From positions 4,092,001-4,156,000 of the forward strand of contig NZ_AP024652.1 of the NCBI RefSeq assembly GCF_019977315.1: 64,000 bases of DNA, given 5' to 3'. Below the pieces are notes generated by a model. The model ran no database searches, was not told the DNA's origin, and worked only from the letters and a program-made list of their open reading frames with translations. The DNA is from Arthrobacter sp. StoSoilB22. Lineage in GTDB: Bacteria > Actinomycetota > Actinomycetes > Actinomycetales > Micrococcaceae. A program made the translations under genes and the position numbers. Every line of letters begins with the position of its first letter. The first letter of the stretch is position 1. Below are positions 18,952 to 28,133 of this stretch, in pieces.

Positions 18952-21900
18952 TCACCGCAGGACGATATCCACCGGGTTCGCCTCGGAACGCCACGCTCCC
19001 GGTTCGCCGGGTCCGGCGATCACCGGAGCCGTGAGCACTCCCGAGCGGTTGGTGCGCTTGTCGCGGAGGATTTCGGTGACGGAACCCAGGTGCCGGGAGA
19101 GATCAATGACGTTTTCCGGCGCTGCCAGCAACAGCTGGAATCCGAACTCGTGGAGCGCCTTGATGCCCGCGCCTGCGAATTCCTCGGAAGCCAGCACGAA
19201 CGCTTCGTCCATCATCACGGTGCCGTAGGTGGTGAAGCCCTGTTCGGCGATGCCCAACTGGTAGCTCAGCGCAGCAGCCATGATGAACGCCGTGAATCGC
19301 TGGCGCTCACCGCCGGACATGGAACCGGTATCGGCATGCATGAAGACTTCGGTCTTCTTCTTGCCGGCCTTGCCCGCGGCGGCTTTGGAAGCAACTTCCC
19401 TGTGCTCCTTGCACTGAATAAACAGGTGCCCGCGGACGTCCAGCACCTCAGCCCGCCAACGCCGATCCTCCGGCGTCTGCGATCCGAGCCGCTTGACCAG
19501 GGTCTCCAACGACTTATAGCGCGCGGTGAGCTCGGCGTCGTCGTCCGTTTCGGCCGGACCAGCGGCAGCTCCGCGCGAGGGCCTGGTGTGCTTCGCCTTC
19601 AGGGCGTTCTGGATCGCATCCTTGAACTGTTTGGCCGTGGCCGGGAGCGTCTGCTTGATGTCCAGTTCCAGGAAGCTGCCCTCATGGAAGTTCACCTGGG
19701 ACAGGATGCCGTTGAGGGGGAGGATACGGCTGGTGATGCTGCGGCGTTCCTCATCCAGCAGGTGCAGGAGCGTGCTGAACGACTCATGCGTGCGCTGGTT
19801 GAAGAACAGCCGGAACTCGGCCTCCTGGGCGGGCAAGCCATCACTGACGATCGCGTGGTACCGGGATTCGAAGTCCCCGGCGGCGCCGATCGACGTGCCA
19901 TGATCGGCGCTGATGGCACTTCCCCAGTCCCGCACGAACGCTTCGAACATGCGGGTCAACCGCTCGGCGGTCGCCTGCCCGCGCGATTCCGCCGCATGCA
20001 GTTCGTCCAGCAGCTTGTTGCGGACGCTGTTGGCCAGGTTGTCGAGTTCGTACAGTTCAGAGAGGTCGGTGACGCCCTGGAAGTACGGCTCCAAAGCGGT
20101 GACAGTAGAGGCCGACGGCGGTGCCTGCTCCAGCTTCAGCCTCGCGGCATCGAGCAGGCCGTCCGCCGTGGTCATCTTGTGATCCAGCGCCTTGTATTCG
20201 CTCTGCATAACGGCAGCGGTACCTGTGGAGGACTGGTGCTTTTCCCTGACGGTTTCGATGCTGGCCCGCAGCGGTTCCAGGTCCGCTTGCGCGGCCAACG
20301 CATCTGTCAGCCGCTGTTCGATCCTGGCAAGCTCGTCCGCGGCCACGGCTGCGGAAACCTGTTCCCATGACCGTTCGTCTTCAGCGACGCGACGCAGGGC
20401 TTCGAGCTGCCGCGCCATACCCTGATGCGAATCTTCGCGGCTCTGCGCAAGTTCCGCGGCCTTCACAAGCTCGTTTTCCAGCTCGCCCACACGTGCTGCC
20501 ACAAGTTCGAGCTTGGAAGCGTTGTCGAAACCGAGGACGTAATCCTGGCGGCTCGTGAAACGGTCGTCCTTCTCCACGGTGTGGCGGTTGCGTTTGACCA
20601 CGCCGCCCAGGCTCAGGCCCTTGTCCATCGAGGCAAGCTCGTCCGGGTCCTCGACACACGGGTAGGCGAAGTCCAGGGCGATCCGCTCCCGGATCCACTC
20701 TCCCGCGTCAGCATTGGCACCCGAGGTGAGAATGCTCAACTTAGTCAAGAGGTCGCCGTCGGACACTTCCTCAACAGCCAGCGCGCCACCGGCGAGCGGC
20801 TTGGACACATCAACGGCACGGAGGGCACCGCGGACGGTGTTGTCATTCAAATATCGGGTCACCGCCGCGAAATGCTCACCCGGTACCAGCAATGTGGTGG
20901 CCAGGTTACGAAGCGCGCGCTCGGCGGCGGGACGCCATTGATCCTGACCGTCGGCGAGATCGATCAGCTCGCCACCAAACGGCATCCGCTCTTCGGGGAC
21001 CCCGGTTGCCGCTGCGATGGCTGCCCGGTTTTCAATGCTCGACGGCGGCAGCAGGGACTTGCGCGTGCGCAAGGAAATCAGCTCCTGCTGAGCTGCGGCA
21101 AGCTCACGCTTCTTAGTGGCGTGGCCGTCAAAAGCCTCAAAGCGAAGCTCTTTGAGTGCCTCCGAATCGTCCTTCAACTCGGCCGAGCGGGCAGCTGCCT
21201 GCTCGTGGGCTTGGTCCCAGCCCTCGGCGGACCATTCAAGGTTCAGTCCGGCATCGGCCAAAGCCTTCTTCGCCGAATCCTCAACCTGCTGACGCAGCTT
21301 CAGGCCAACCCTGGCGTTCTCCAACGACTGCTCAATCGCCGAAATGGCGTTGCCGCCGCGGTTGTTGTAGTCCAGCTCAAGGTCGCGGAGTTCCTTGGCC
21401 AAATCATCCCGCACCGTGCGCTCGGCAGCCAGTTCCTGAGCCTTGGACTGAGCCAACTCCTTGAACCGGGCCAACGTCTTGGCATGGACCGTGACTGCAA
21501 GCTGCTGCTTGTAAGCCTCGAACTCTTCGCCAGCCAACTCACGGAGACGGTTCGCGTCCAGCAATGCCTGCGCGTACTCCTTGTTCAACCCCGGTACCGG
21601 AGCCAACTGGTCCCGCTGCTGCCGGACGTCCTCCAACCGTTGCCGAATGGACATCAGGTTGCTGAATTCCTCCACCACATCATCGGCTGCAGCCAACGTT
21701 GCAGGAGCATCAAGCACCTGATCGCGGAAGAACGTATTCACGCTGCCGCCCAAGCCCTTGCCGGCCTGGATCACGCGAAGCAGCGGAAGGGCCTGGTCAG
21801 AGTTGATGCCCAGAAGCCTGCGGAAGCGCTCGGCGAAGGCCTTGTGCACATCGAAGACCTGCCCATCCGGGAAAATCGACTCCAACGCGCCCTTGGTGAA

Positions 21901-22416
21901 CCGCTTCTGCGCAATGCCCTCGATTGCCTCGAGGTCCAGCGGTTTGCTGTCAATGACATAGAAGCGCCCGACACTGGACTCCGTGCCGTTTTTCGGAAGG
22001 TCGAACAGCGCCGACACCGTCACCTTCGTGCCGGCTGCGTTATCAAACGTCAGCGCGACGGCGGACCACGTGGCACCAGGGCGCTGGAAGGCACTCGCCG
22101 AGCTGTCGCCGACCGCCTTATCACCAACCTTGCCGCGCATGTAAGTGAATGTGGTCCTCTTATCCTCTACAGCGCCACCGGAACGCTGGGCGGCGGCCTC
22201 GTTCGAGCGCGGGCGGGCATCGAAAACACGGAGCATCGCATCAAAAAGAGTCGACTTGCCGACGCCCGAATTACCCGTCAGGAGGGTGCCCTTGCGGTCC
22301 ACGTGCATGGTGTGGGCGCCATGGAAGGTGCCCCAGTTAACCACCTGTACCAACGCGAGGCGCATCTGGCCTGGGTTCGTGAGCTCGCCGAGAGGGAGCA
22401 TGCTTGCGATGGTCAC
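18952..22416 (-). CDS. jetC: JetC: SMC-like ATPase of a Wadjet/MksB-type condensin
   Basis: The 1154-residue protein has the split SMC layout: Walker A GNSGVGKST at 48-56, long coiled arms (about 270-460 and 650-900) around a hinge-like centre, then the ABC signature MSGGERQRF at about 1033 and Walker B TVMMDEA at about 1066. This is the MksB/JetC family, motor of the Wadjet complex that recognises and removes small circular DNA. The GTG start overlaps the jetB stop by four bases. Normally jetD, the TOPRIM-type nuclease gene (DUF3322/DUF2220), follows. Here jetC ends at a palindrome and the next gene is on the other strand, so the nuclease is missing locally. Confidence 0.92.
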   Translation of the reverse strand: MTIASMLPLGELTNPGQMRLALVQVVNWGTFHGAHTMHVDRKGTLLTGNSGVGKSTLFDAMLRVFDARPRSNEAAAQRSGGAVEDKRTTFTYMRGKVGDKAVGDSSASAFQRPGATWSAVALTFDNAAGTKVTVSALFDLPKNGTESSVGRFYVIDSKPLDLEAIEGIAQKRFTKGALESIFPDGQVFDVHKAFAERFRRLLGINSDQALPLLRVIQAGKGLGGSVNTFFRDQVLDAPATLAAADDVVEEFSNLMSIRQRLEDVRQQRDQLAPVPGLNKEYAQALLDANRLRELAGEEFEAYKQQLAVTVHAKTLARFKELAQSKAQELAAERTVRDDLAKELRDLELDYNNRGGNAISAIEQSLENARVGLKLRQQVEDSAKKALADAGLNLEWSAEGWDQAHEQAAARSAELKDDSEALKELRFEAFDGHATKKRELAAAQQELISLRTRKSLLPPSSIENRAAIAAATGVPEERMPFGGELIDLADGQDQWRPAAERALRNLATTLLVPGEHFAAVTRYLNDNTVRGALRAVDVSKPLAGGALAVEEVSDGDLLTKLSILTSGANADAGEWIRERIALDFAYPCVEDPDELASMDKGLSLGGVVKRNRHTVEKDDRFTSRQDYVLGFDNASKLELVAARVGELENELVKAAELAQSREDSHQGMARQLEALRRVAEDERSWEQVSAAVAADELARIEQRLTDALAAQADLEPLRASIETVREKHQSSTGTAAVMQSEYKALDHKMTTADGLLDAARLKLEQAPPSASTVTALEPYFQGVTDLSELYELDNLANSVRNKLLDELHAAESRGQATAERLTRMFEAFVRDWGSAISADHGTSIGAAGDFESRYHAIVSDGLPAQEAEFRLFFNQRTHESFSTLLHLLDEERRSITSRILPLNGILSQVNFHEGSFLELDIKQTLPATAKQFKDAIQNALKAKHTRPSRGAAAGPAETDDDAELTARYKSLETLVKRLGSQTPEDRRWRAEVLDVRGHLFIQCKEHREVASKAAAGKAGKKKTEVFMHADTGSMSGGERQRFTAFIMAAALSYQLGIAEQGFTTYGTVMMDEAFVLASEEFAGAGIKALHEFGFQLLLAAPENVIDLSRHLGSVTEILRDKRTNRSGVLTAPVIAGPGEPGAWRSEANPVDIVLR

Positions 22417-23348
22417 TTGGCTGCCTCTTCTGTTGACGGGTCACTGTCCGCGGCGGTACGCACCATCGCAGGCCCGTCACCATCCCCGTCGTCCAACTCG
22501 TCATCTGAAGGGCTGGTTGGGTTGGAATCGGGATCGAGATCCAGGAGGGGCTCCGTGCCTGATTCGTCGGCTGCTACTGCTATCAGGGCCTCGATTTGGG
22601 CTGGGATGTCGCCGATGTTTTCGAAGGGCAGGGCCAGTGGGAGGGCGTTGCTGATGGTGTAGGTGTCGTCCAGCGGGGTGGGGAGGATGAGTTGGCGGGC
22701 CAGGAGTTTGGTGATGGTCCGGGTGACCACGTCGGAGTCGCGGAGGGCGTCCTGTTGGCCAGACGGCGTGTAGTTGGCCACGAGGTCTGAGATCTCTTCG
22801 CGGGTGATGGTGGGGTCCGTTTGGGCTGTGACATGGCGGTCCAGCAGGAGTCGCAGTCGCAGCAACACAATGGTTTCCACGCGGCTCAGGGCACGCTGCT
22901 GGCGCAGGATGCTGGAGCGGGAGCTGGCGCCGATCACTTCCGGGTCAACGGGTCGGAGGACTGCGATTTTGCGGTCGTGATCGAGCTGCAGGGTGAGGAA
23001 CAGCTCGGAGAGGCGGCTGCGGAGGATCAGTTGGTTGTCCAGCAGCGTGGTCCACAGTTTCTCGTCGCGGCCACCGTCAATGTACGGGCCCTTGAGCAGT
23101 TTCACCAGCGCATGCCGAACCTTCATCGGCAACACTCCGGTATCGCCGGGGAAGAGAGCAGCGCCATCCACAAAAGTGTCCCGCGGAGTGATCCGGAAGG
23201 GGTCCGAGTGGCTGATTTCCGGAACCGGCTCAGCCTCCGCATCCAGCTCAGGCTCGACAACCTGCTCGGGCTCGACACCGACTTCAGCCACCGCTTCGGT
23301 GACGCTGTCCGCTGCGGTGACGTCCGTCGTCGTGATTTCTTCAGTCAT
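22413..23348 (-). CDS. jetB: JetB: MksE-like (DUF4194) subunit
   Basis: The 311-residue protein has an acidic, low-complexity N-terminal segment (about 1-45, rich in Glu/Asp/Val/Thr). A DUF4194 winged-helix core follows (about 60-260, with IDGGRDEKLWTTLLDNQLIL and RVETIVLLRLRLLLDRHV), then an acidic tail. It bridges the kleisin-like JetA and the ATPase JetC. The ATG at 23348, preceded by GAGG at good spacing, overlaps the jetA stop by eight bases; an ATG twelve bases earlier is less well placed. Both acidic tails are typical of actinobacterial members. Confidence 0.88.
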   Translation of the reverse strand: MTEEITTTDVTAADSVTEAVAEVGVEPEQVVEPELDAEAEPVPEISHSDPFRITPRDTFVDGAALFPGDTGVLPMKVRHALVKLLKGPYIDGGRDEKLWTTLLDNQLILRSRLSELFLTLQLDHDRKIAVLRPVDPEVIGASSRSSILRQQRALSRVETIVLLRLRLLLDRHVTAQTDPTITREEISDLVANYTPSGQQDALRDSDVVTRTITKLLARQLILPTPLDDTYTISNALPLALPFENIGDIPAQIEALIAVAADESGTEPLLDLDPDSNPTSPSDDELDDGDGDGPAMVRTAADSDPSTEEAAK

Positions 23349-24798
23349 CAGAATCCTCATTCAGCTTGACGACAGGCAGGTACGCCGTGCGGATGCTGCC
23401 GTCGATTTGTTCGAAGTCGATGTGTTCCCAGGTGGCCCTGTCAAAGGCTGCGCCCGTCTGAAGCGCCATGGACAGCAGGGTGCGCACGGTGTTGATGTGG
23501 CGTTCTTCGGCGGGCAGGTTTTCCCAGGCGTCGCCCAGGGTGGCGGCACCGGCCATGGCTGCCCGGACGACAGCAGGCTTGGCCTTTCCGGTGCGCGCCG
23601 ACCGTACGCGGTCGGAGTCGCTGAAGGCGATGGGGTCGGCAAGGCGCGGGGGTGTTGCAAATTCGTCGGGGTCGAAAAGTTTGACCATGGCCAACGACTC
23701 GAACCCGGCGTTAAACAGCACGGGCCCGCGGACCAGACCGGGACGGTCTCGCTCGTACGGCATGGACCGGATGGCTTGCTCGGCTTCGGCAAGCACCTTG
23801 CGCAGGCTGACGGACTGCCTGACGTCGTCGCTCTGAATGTAGGTGTTCAGGCTTTCGGAGAGCTTGCCGTAGATTCGCTGGATCTGGCTGTGCTGATATC
23901 GCAACTCGGCCACCAGGTTTTTCAGCGTTTCGCGGTCCTCATGGGATAGGTCGTCCGCAAATTGACGGCTCAGCACCTCACCGATCGCCGAGCGGAACCG
24001 CAGTTGCTGCTGCGGGTCCTCCAAGAATGCGGTGAACGAGCGGAAGGTTCGTCCCTCAGGGCTTTGCCGCAAGCGCTTGTCGGCCTCCAAAACCTGGGCC
24101 ATGGTGGCGCCCTTGCTCAGGGATTCCTCAATAATCTGGTTCCGGAGCTCACCCACCAGTTCTTCGATCCGGTCGCGCATTTTCTTGTAATCCGCCGGCA
24201 GGCTGGCTGCGAGGTCCAGGATGTTGCCGGCAGCTTCCACAGCTTCTTCGTCATCCAGAAGTCCATCGAACTCACCGGAGCTGATGTCCTCCACCAACTG
24301 CTGCCGCTCCTGGATTTCCTCTTCGAGGGCTTCCAAGCGCGCGCTCTGGTCCGGGTTGGTCTCGTTGGCGAGCTTCTCAACGTCGCCCAACAATGTGCCG
24401 AGCCGAGAACCGTTCAGCGTGGAACGCTCGCTGGAGAGGCTGTCCAGGAAAGCCAGCACACGGGCGGCCGGTTCGGTGACTTCGTAAACGATCTGACCTG
24501 ATTGGCTACGCCGGGTCAGGAATTGTTTCCTAGTCCACTCGTCGCCGAAAAGCTTGCCGTTCTGTTGGCCGCCCAACGCCGGGTCTTGGCGGCGGAGCTG
24601 CTCAAGGAAAGCATCGACGTCGGCATGGAACTCTTCGAGCGGAAGCTGCGGCCGGGTGCGGGTAAAGGATGCCTGCAGCACGGCGATCACCCACGGAGCC
24701 GACCGCGTCAGGGCCCAGGCAGGCCCTTTGGTCAGCTGCTCGAGATCACGGAGCCGGGCGCCGATGGCGTCGGCGGAGGACATGGCTGAACGGGACAA
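23341..24798 (-). CDS. jetA: JetA: MksF-like kleisin subunit (DUF3375)
   Basis: The 485-residue protein matches the DUF3375 family: N-terminal winged helix (about 1-110, with KGPAWALTRSAPWVIAVLQA and TRKQFLTRR), a central coiled coil (about 125-300, very rich in Glu/Leu), and a C-terminal winged-helix region. It closes the condensin ring. The start is TTG at 24798, chosen because AAGGAG sits exactly five bases upstream; the ATG five codons later is too far from any ribosome site. It is the first gene of the jetABC operon, and a promoter should lie in the 290 bases before 25091. Confidence 0.88.
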   Translation of the reverse strand: MSRSAMSSADAIGARLRDLEQLTKGPAWALTRSAPWVIAVLQASFTRTRPQLPLEEFHADVDAFLEQLRRQDPALGGQQNGKLFGDEWTRKQFLTRRSQSGQIVYEVTEPAARVLAFLDSLSSERSTLNGSRLGTLLGDVEKLANETNPDQSARLEALEEEIQERQQLVEDISSGEFDGLLDDEEAVEAAGNILDLAASLPADYKKMRDRIEELVGELRNQIIEESLSKGATMAQVLEADKRLRQSPEGRTFRSFTAFLEDPQQQLRFRSAIGEVLSRQFADDLSHEDRETLKNLVAELRYQHSQIQRIYGKLSESLNTYIQSDDVRQSVSLRKVLAEAEQAIRSMPYERDRPGLVRGPVLFNAGFESLAMVKLFDPDEFATPPRLADPIAFSDSDRVRSARTGKAKPAVVRAAMAGAATLGDAWENLPAEERHINTVRTLLSMALQTGAAFDRATWEHIDFEQIDGSIRTAYLPVVKLNEDSDD

Positions 24799-25090
24799 CT
24801 ACTCTCCTTCAGCTGCTGCGAAACCTGGCTGGCAGCGAAAACTGCCCCGTACAAGGTTAACGCAGAGCGTCGCCGGGGCGACCGACCGCCGGAAGCGGCG
24901 CCGTCGAGCCTTGCCGGAAGCACCGCCGTCGCAACCATTCCGTAACCTACCGCCTGGTATGGTTTCGATCCCATATCAACGCCGCCGCGAGGCGTTTCCG
25001 CACTGGCCGGAAACCATGGACGCCCCTAGTGTCAGAGCATCGACGCAGCCACGCCGCGTCAACCCACGCACCGTCGCCCCGGGGGGAACC

Positions 25091-25393
25091 ATGAATTTCG
25101 ACTTCTCTGCGCTTGATACCGCCACGTACGTATTCATTGGAACACTGGTTTTCGCTGCAATTCTGGTGGCCTTCATTGCCGCCGCAGCACTGGCAACAAT
25201 CATTCTTATCGGAGCAATGGGCATCGCCTGGTACGCCATTAAGGCCGTTCTGGGTGGTCTGGTCCATGGCATTAACTTTGCGTGGGACCGGGTGGTTCAC
25301 CACGCCGGACAAGTGGAAATTCCGGCCGAATTCCAGCCGCAGGTTTCCCCTAGCACAGGTAGCTACTCGCGGGTAGCATTGAGGGACAGCTGA
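25091..25393 (+). CDS. Small membrane protein, unknown function
   Basis: The 100-residue protein begins MNFDFSALDTATYVFIGTLV after a strong GGGGGG-type ribosome site. It has one long or two short hydrophobic helices (about 12-60, with IAAAALATIILIGAMGIAWY) and a polar C-terminus rich in Gln/Pro/Ser. I do not recognise a family. It is divergent from jetA and ends 62 bases before the acyl-CoA dehydrogenase gene. A similar pattern, an N-terminal hydrophobic stretch with a polar tail, is seen in the protein at 28134-28982. Confidence 0.65.
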   Translation: MNFDFSALDTATYVFIGTLVFAAILVAFIAAAALATIILIGAMGIAWYAIKAVLGGLVHGINFAWDRVVHHAGQVEIPAEFQPQVSPSTGSYSRVALRDS

Positions 25394-25455
25394 AGGGTTC
25401 GCACCCACGGCGGACCCTGGCTCCATCCGGCACCACCGGCTAGAGGAGTTATCCC

Positions 25456-27420
25456 ATGACGTCCGCCACTGACAACAGTCTCGCCGCCGCAAGCGTCAAC
25501 GCCACCGCAGAAGAAGCCCGCGCCGTCGCCGAAGCCGCGCGCGAAACAGAATGGAACCGTCCCAGCTTCGCCAAGGGCCTGTACCTGGGCAGCTTCGACC
25601 TGAGCCTGATACACCCCTGGCCGCAGGCAAAAACAGAAGACGTCCAGCGGGGCGAAGAATTCATGGCCCGCTTGGTGCCCTTCGCCAAAACGATGTCCGG
25701 CCGCACGATCGAGCGGGACGCAAAAATTCCCGACGAATACCTGAAAGGGCTCGCGGACTTAGGCGTTTTCGGCATGAAAGTCCCGCGCGAATATGGCGGC
25801 CTGGGCCTGTCCTTGGTCTACTACGGCCGCGCCCTTGCCCTGCTGGGATCGGTCCATCCGAGCCTGGGCGCACTGATTTCAGCCCACCAATCCATCGGAG
25901 TTCCGGAACCGGTGAAGGAGTTCGGCACGCCCGAGCAGAAGCAGGAATACCTGCCGCGTTGCGCCGCCGGCGCCATTACCGCGTTCCTCCTCACAGAGCC
26001 CGACGTCGGCAGCGACCCCGCGCGCATGGGCGCCACTGCCGTACTGTCCGACGACGGCGACTCTTACCTTTTGGACGGCGTGAAACTGTGGACCACCAAC
26101 GGCGTGATCGCCGAACTGGTGGTGGTCATGGCAAGGGTTCCAGCCCATACCGACGCTGACGGGACGGAACACAAGGGCGGGATCTCCGCCTTTGTGGTGG
26201 AAATGGACTCCCCCGGCATCACCGTGGAAAACCGCAACACGTTCATGGGCCTGCGCGGAATAGAGAATGGTGTGACCCGCTTCCACCAAGTCCGCGTCCC
26301 TGCAGCCAACCGGCTGGGGCGTGAAGGCCAAGGACTCAAAATCGCCCTCACCACCCTCAACACGGGGCGGCTCTCCATCCCGGGTCTGTGCGTGGCCGCC
26401 GGAAAGTGGAGCCTGAAGATCTCCCGCGAATGGTCCAACGCGAGGACGCAGTGGGGCCGTCCGGTGGGCAAACACGAAGCCGTGGGCAAGAAGATCGCGT
26501 TCATCGCCGCCACCACCTTCGCGCTGGAGGCTGTGTTCGAGCTTTCCGCTGAGATGGCCGACGCGGGCCAGAAGGACGTTCGCATCGAGGCCGCGCTGGC
26601 CAAGCTGTGGTCCACGGAACTGAGCTGCCGGATTGCCGACGAACTCGTTCAGATCCGCGGTGGACGCGGCTTCGAAACGGCCGACTCCCTGGAAGCCCGC
26701 GGCGAACGGGCAGTCCCAGCCGAGCAACTCCTCCGGGACCTCCGCATCAACCGGATCTTCGAGGGCTCCAGCGAGATCATGAAACTCCTCATCGCCCGGG
26801 AAGCCGTGGATGCCCACCTTGCCGCCGCGGGAGACCTCGCCTCAGCGGACGCGAGCCTGCAGGATAAGGCGAGGGCCGCCGTCGGGGCTTCCGGCTTTTA
26901 CGCTAAGTGGCTCCCGAAACTGGTGGCTGGCGCCGGAATGGATCCGCGGTCCTATGCGGAATTTGGACGCCTTGGCAAGCAGCTGCGCTTTGTGGAGAGG
27001 TCCTCGCGGCGGCTGGCCCGCCAGACGTTCTACGGCATGGGGCGTTGGCAGGCGAAGCTTGAGCACAAGCAGGCGTTCCTGGGCAGGATCGTGGACATCG
27101 GCGCTGAGCTGTTCGCCATGGCTGCGTGCTGTTCGCGGGCGGAGATGCTGCTCCGGACCCATCCTGAACAGGGCGCTACCGCTTTTGAGCTGGCCGAGGC
27201 GTACTGCGAGCAGGCGCGCGTCCGCGTGGACGAATACTTCGATCAGCTGTGGAGGAATACTGACGACGGCGATCACGACCTTTCGCGGAAGGTCCTGGCC
27301 GGTGACTACGCCTGGTTGGAGGCCGGCGTCCTGGATCAGTCCGAAGGCACCGGGCCCTGGATCGGCGATGCCTCCCCTGGCGCTTCAACCAAGGAGAACC
27401 TGCACCGGAACTACCGGTAG
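25456..27420 (+). CDS. Acyl-CoA dehydrogenase family protein (large, 654 residues)
   Basis: The protein has the full acyl-CoA dehydrogenase fold: an N-terminal helical domain (about 60-160), a middle beta domain with LTEPDVGSDPARM and LWTTNG, and a C-terminal domain ending RIFEGSSEIMKLLIAREAVD near 445-465. It then continues with a further helical domain of about 180 residues, as in larger FadE proteins active on longer or branched chains. The FAD-dependent reaction would be alpha,beta-desaturation of an acyl-CoA. The substrate cannot be assigned. No electron-transfer flavoprotein gene is adjacent. Confidence 0.92.
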   Translation: MTSATDNSLAAASVNATAEEARAVAEAARETEWNRPSFAKGLYLGSFDLSLIHPWPQAKTEDVQRGEEFMARLVPFAKTMSGRTIERDAKIPDEYLKGLADLGVFGMKVPREYGGLGLSLVYYGRALALLGSVHPSLGALISAHQSIGVPEPVKEFGTPEQKQEYLPRCAAGAITAFLLTEPDVGSDPARMGATAVLSDDGDSYLLDGVKLWTTNGVIAELVVVMARVPAHTDADGTEHKGGISAFVVEMDSPGITVENRNTFMGLRGIENGVTRFHQVRVPAANRLGREGQGLKIALTTLNTGRLSIPGLCVAAGKWSLKISREWSNARTQWGRPVGKHEAVGKKIAFIAATTFALEAVFELSAEMADAGQKDVRIEAALAKLWSTELSCRIADELVQIRGGRGFETADSLEARGERAVPAEQLLRDLRINRIFEGSSEIMKLLIAREAVDAHLAAAGDLASADASLQDKARAAVGASGFYAKWLPKLVAGAGMDPRSYAEFGRLGKQLRFVERSSRRLARQTFYGMGRWQAKLEHKQAFLGRIVDIGAELFAMAACCSRAEMLLRTHPEQGATAFELAEAYCEQARVRVDEYFDQLWRNTDDGDHDLSRKVLAGDYAWLEAGVLDQSEGTGPWIGDASPGASTKENLHRNYR

Positions 27421-27431
27421 GGCGTTCCCGC

Positions 27432-27540
27432 CGCGTTCCTTCCCAGTTAGTGCGGGGGACACCGTGACTTTGGCGGGCCAGGCCGCGGAACCACCGTGAT
27501 CGGCGCACGGCAATATCGAGGCAACTGGGATGGGAACGCG
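27432..27540. repeat. Inverted-repeat-bounded spacer between convergent genes
   Basis: CGCGTTCCTTCCCAGTT (27432-27448) is the inverse of AACTGGGATGGGAACGCG (27523-27540) apart from one gap and one mismatch. The arms enclose 74 bases between the stops of the acyl-CoA dehydrogenase and SEC-C genes. It could be a two-sided terminator or a MITE-like insertion. No copy was noticed elsewhere in the window. Confidence 0.6.
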
Positions 27541-27541
27541 A

Positions 27542-27946
27542 CTAGCGCACGTCCCCATCCACATAGAACCAACGCTTGTCCTCCCGGACGAAGCGGCTTA
27601 GCTCGCGCTGGACCCCGCGTTCGCCGTCGAGCCTGTAGTGCGCAGCGAACTCCACTGTTCCCGTCGTGTCCAGGGGGCCACCGCCCGTGGCCGAGACAAT
27701 GTCCAGCCTGCGCCATTCCATGTCCGGATCAAGGTCCATCGACGCGGGGCGGGTGGACAAGTGCCAGGTGCGCAGGAGGTAGCCGGGATCCAGGATGACG
27801 AACGCCGAATAGCGGGACCGCATGAGTTGCTCAGCCGTTGGCGCATCCGCCGCGCTGCGATGAAAGCGCCCACAACATTCCTCGTATTGTTCGCCGGAGA
27901 GGCACGGGCAGGCACCGTTGCGGAGACGGGTTGAATCAGGGGTCAT
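27542..27946 (-). CDS. YchJ-family SEC-C motif protein
   Basis: The 134-residue protein begins MTPDSTRLRNGACPCLSGEQ and carries the zinc-binding SEC-C motif (CPCLSG...CCGRFH) near the N-terminus. It continues with the YchJ-type NTF2-like domain (AEQLMRSRYSAFVILDPGYL, DIVSATGGGPLDTTGTVEF). The family is widespread and of unknown function. The ATG at 27946 is chosen because it places the motif as in relatives. It is convergent with the acyl-CoA dehydrogenase gene. Confidence 0.88.
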   Translation of the reverse strand: MTPDSTRLRNGACPCLSGEQYEECCGRFHRSAADAPTAEQLMRSRYSAFVILDPGYLLRTWHLSTRPASMDLDPDMEWRRLDIVSATGGGPLDTTGTVEFAAHYRLDGERGVQRELSRFVREDKRWFYVDGDVR

Positions 27947-28133
27947 GGAGCGCCAATCTGAGACCAAAAATGAGAGCTGGGCAACATATTTTCCCACGCC
28001 TTATAACAGCTTCGAAACAACCCCGCCAGAGGGTGGGGCGGGGCGTGATTCCGTCGGTGCTGGACCTTAGGCTATATATGCAAGCTGGGTGGGCATTGGG
28101 CGCATCACAAAACGACGGCCAGGGGAGGCTAAC

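Noticed and set aside
20425..22662. 745-residue plus-strand frame
   Set aside because: It is antisense to jetC/jetB, which have full motif support.
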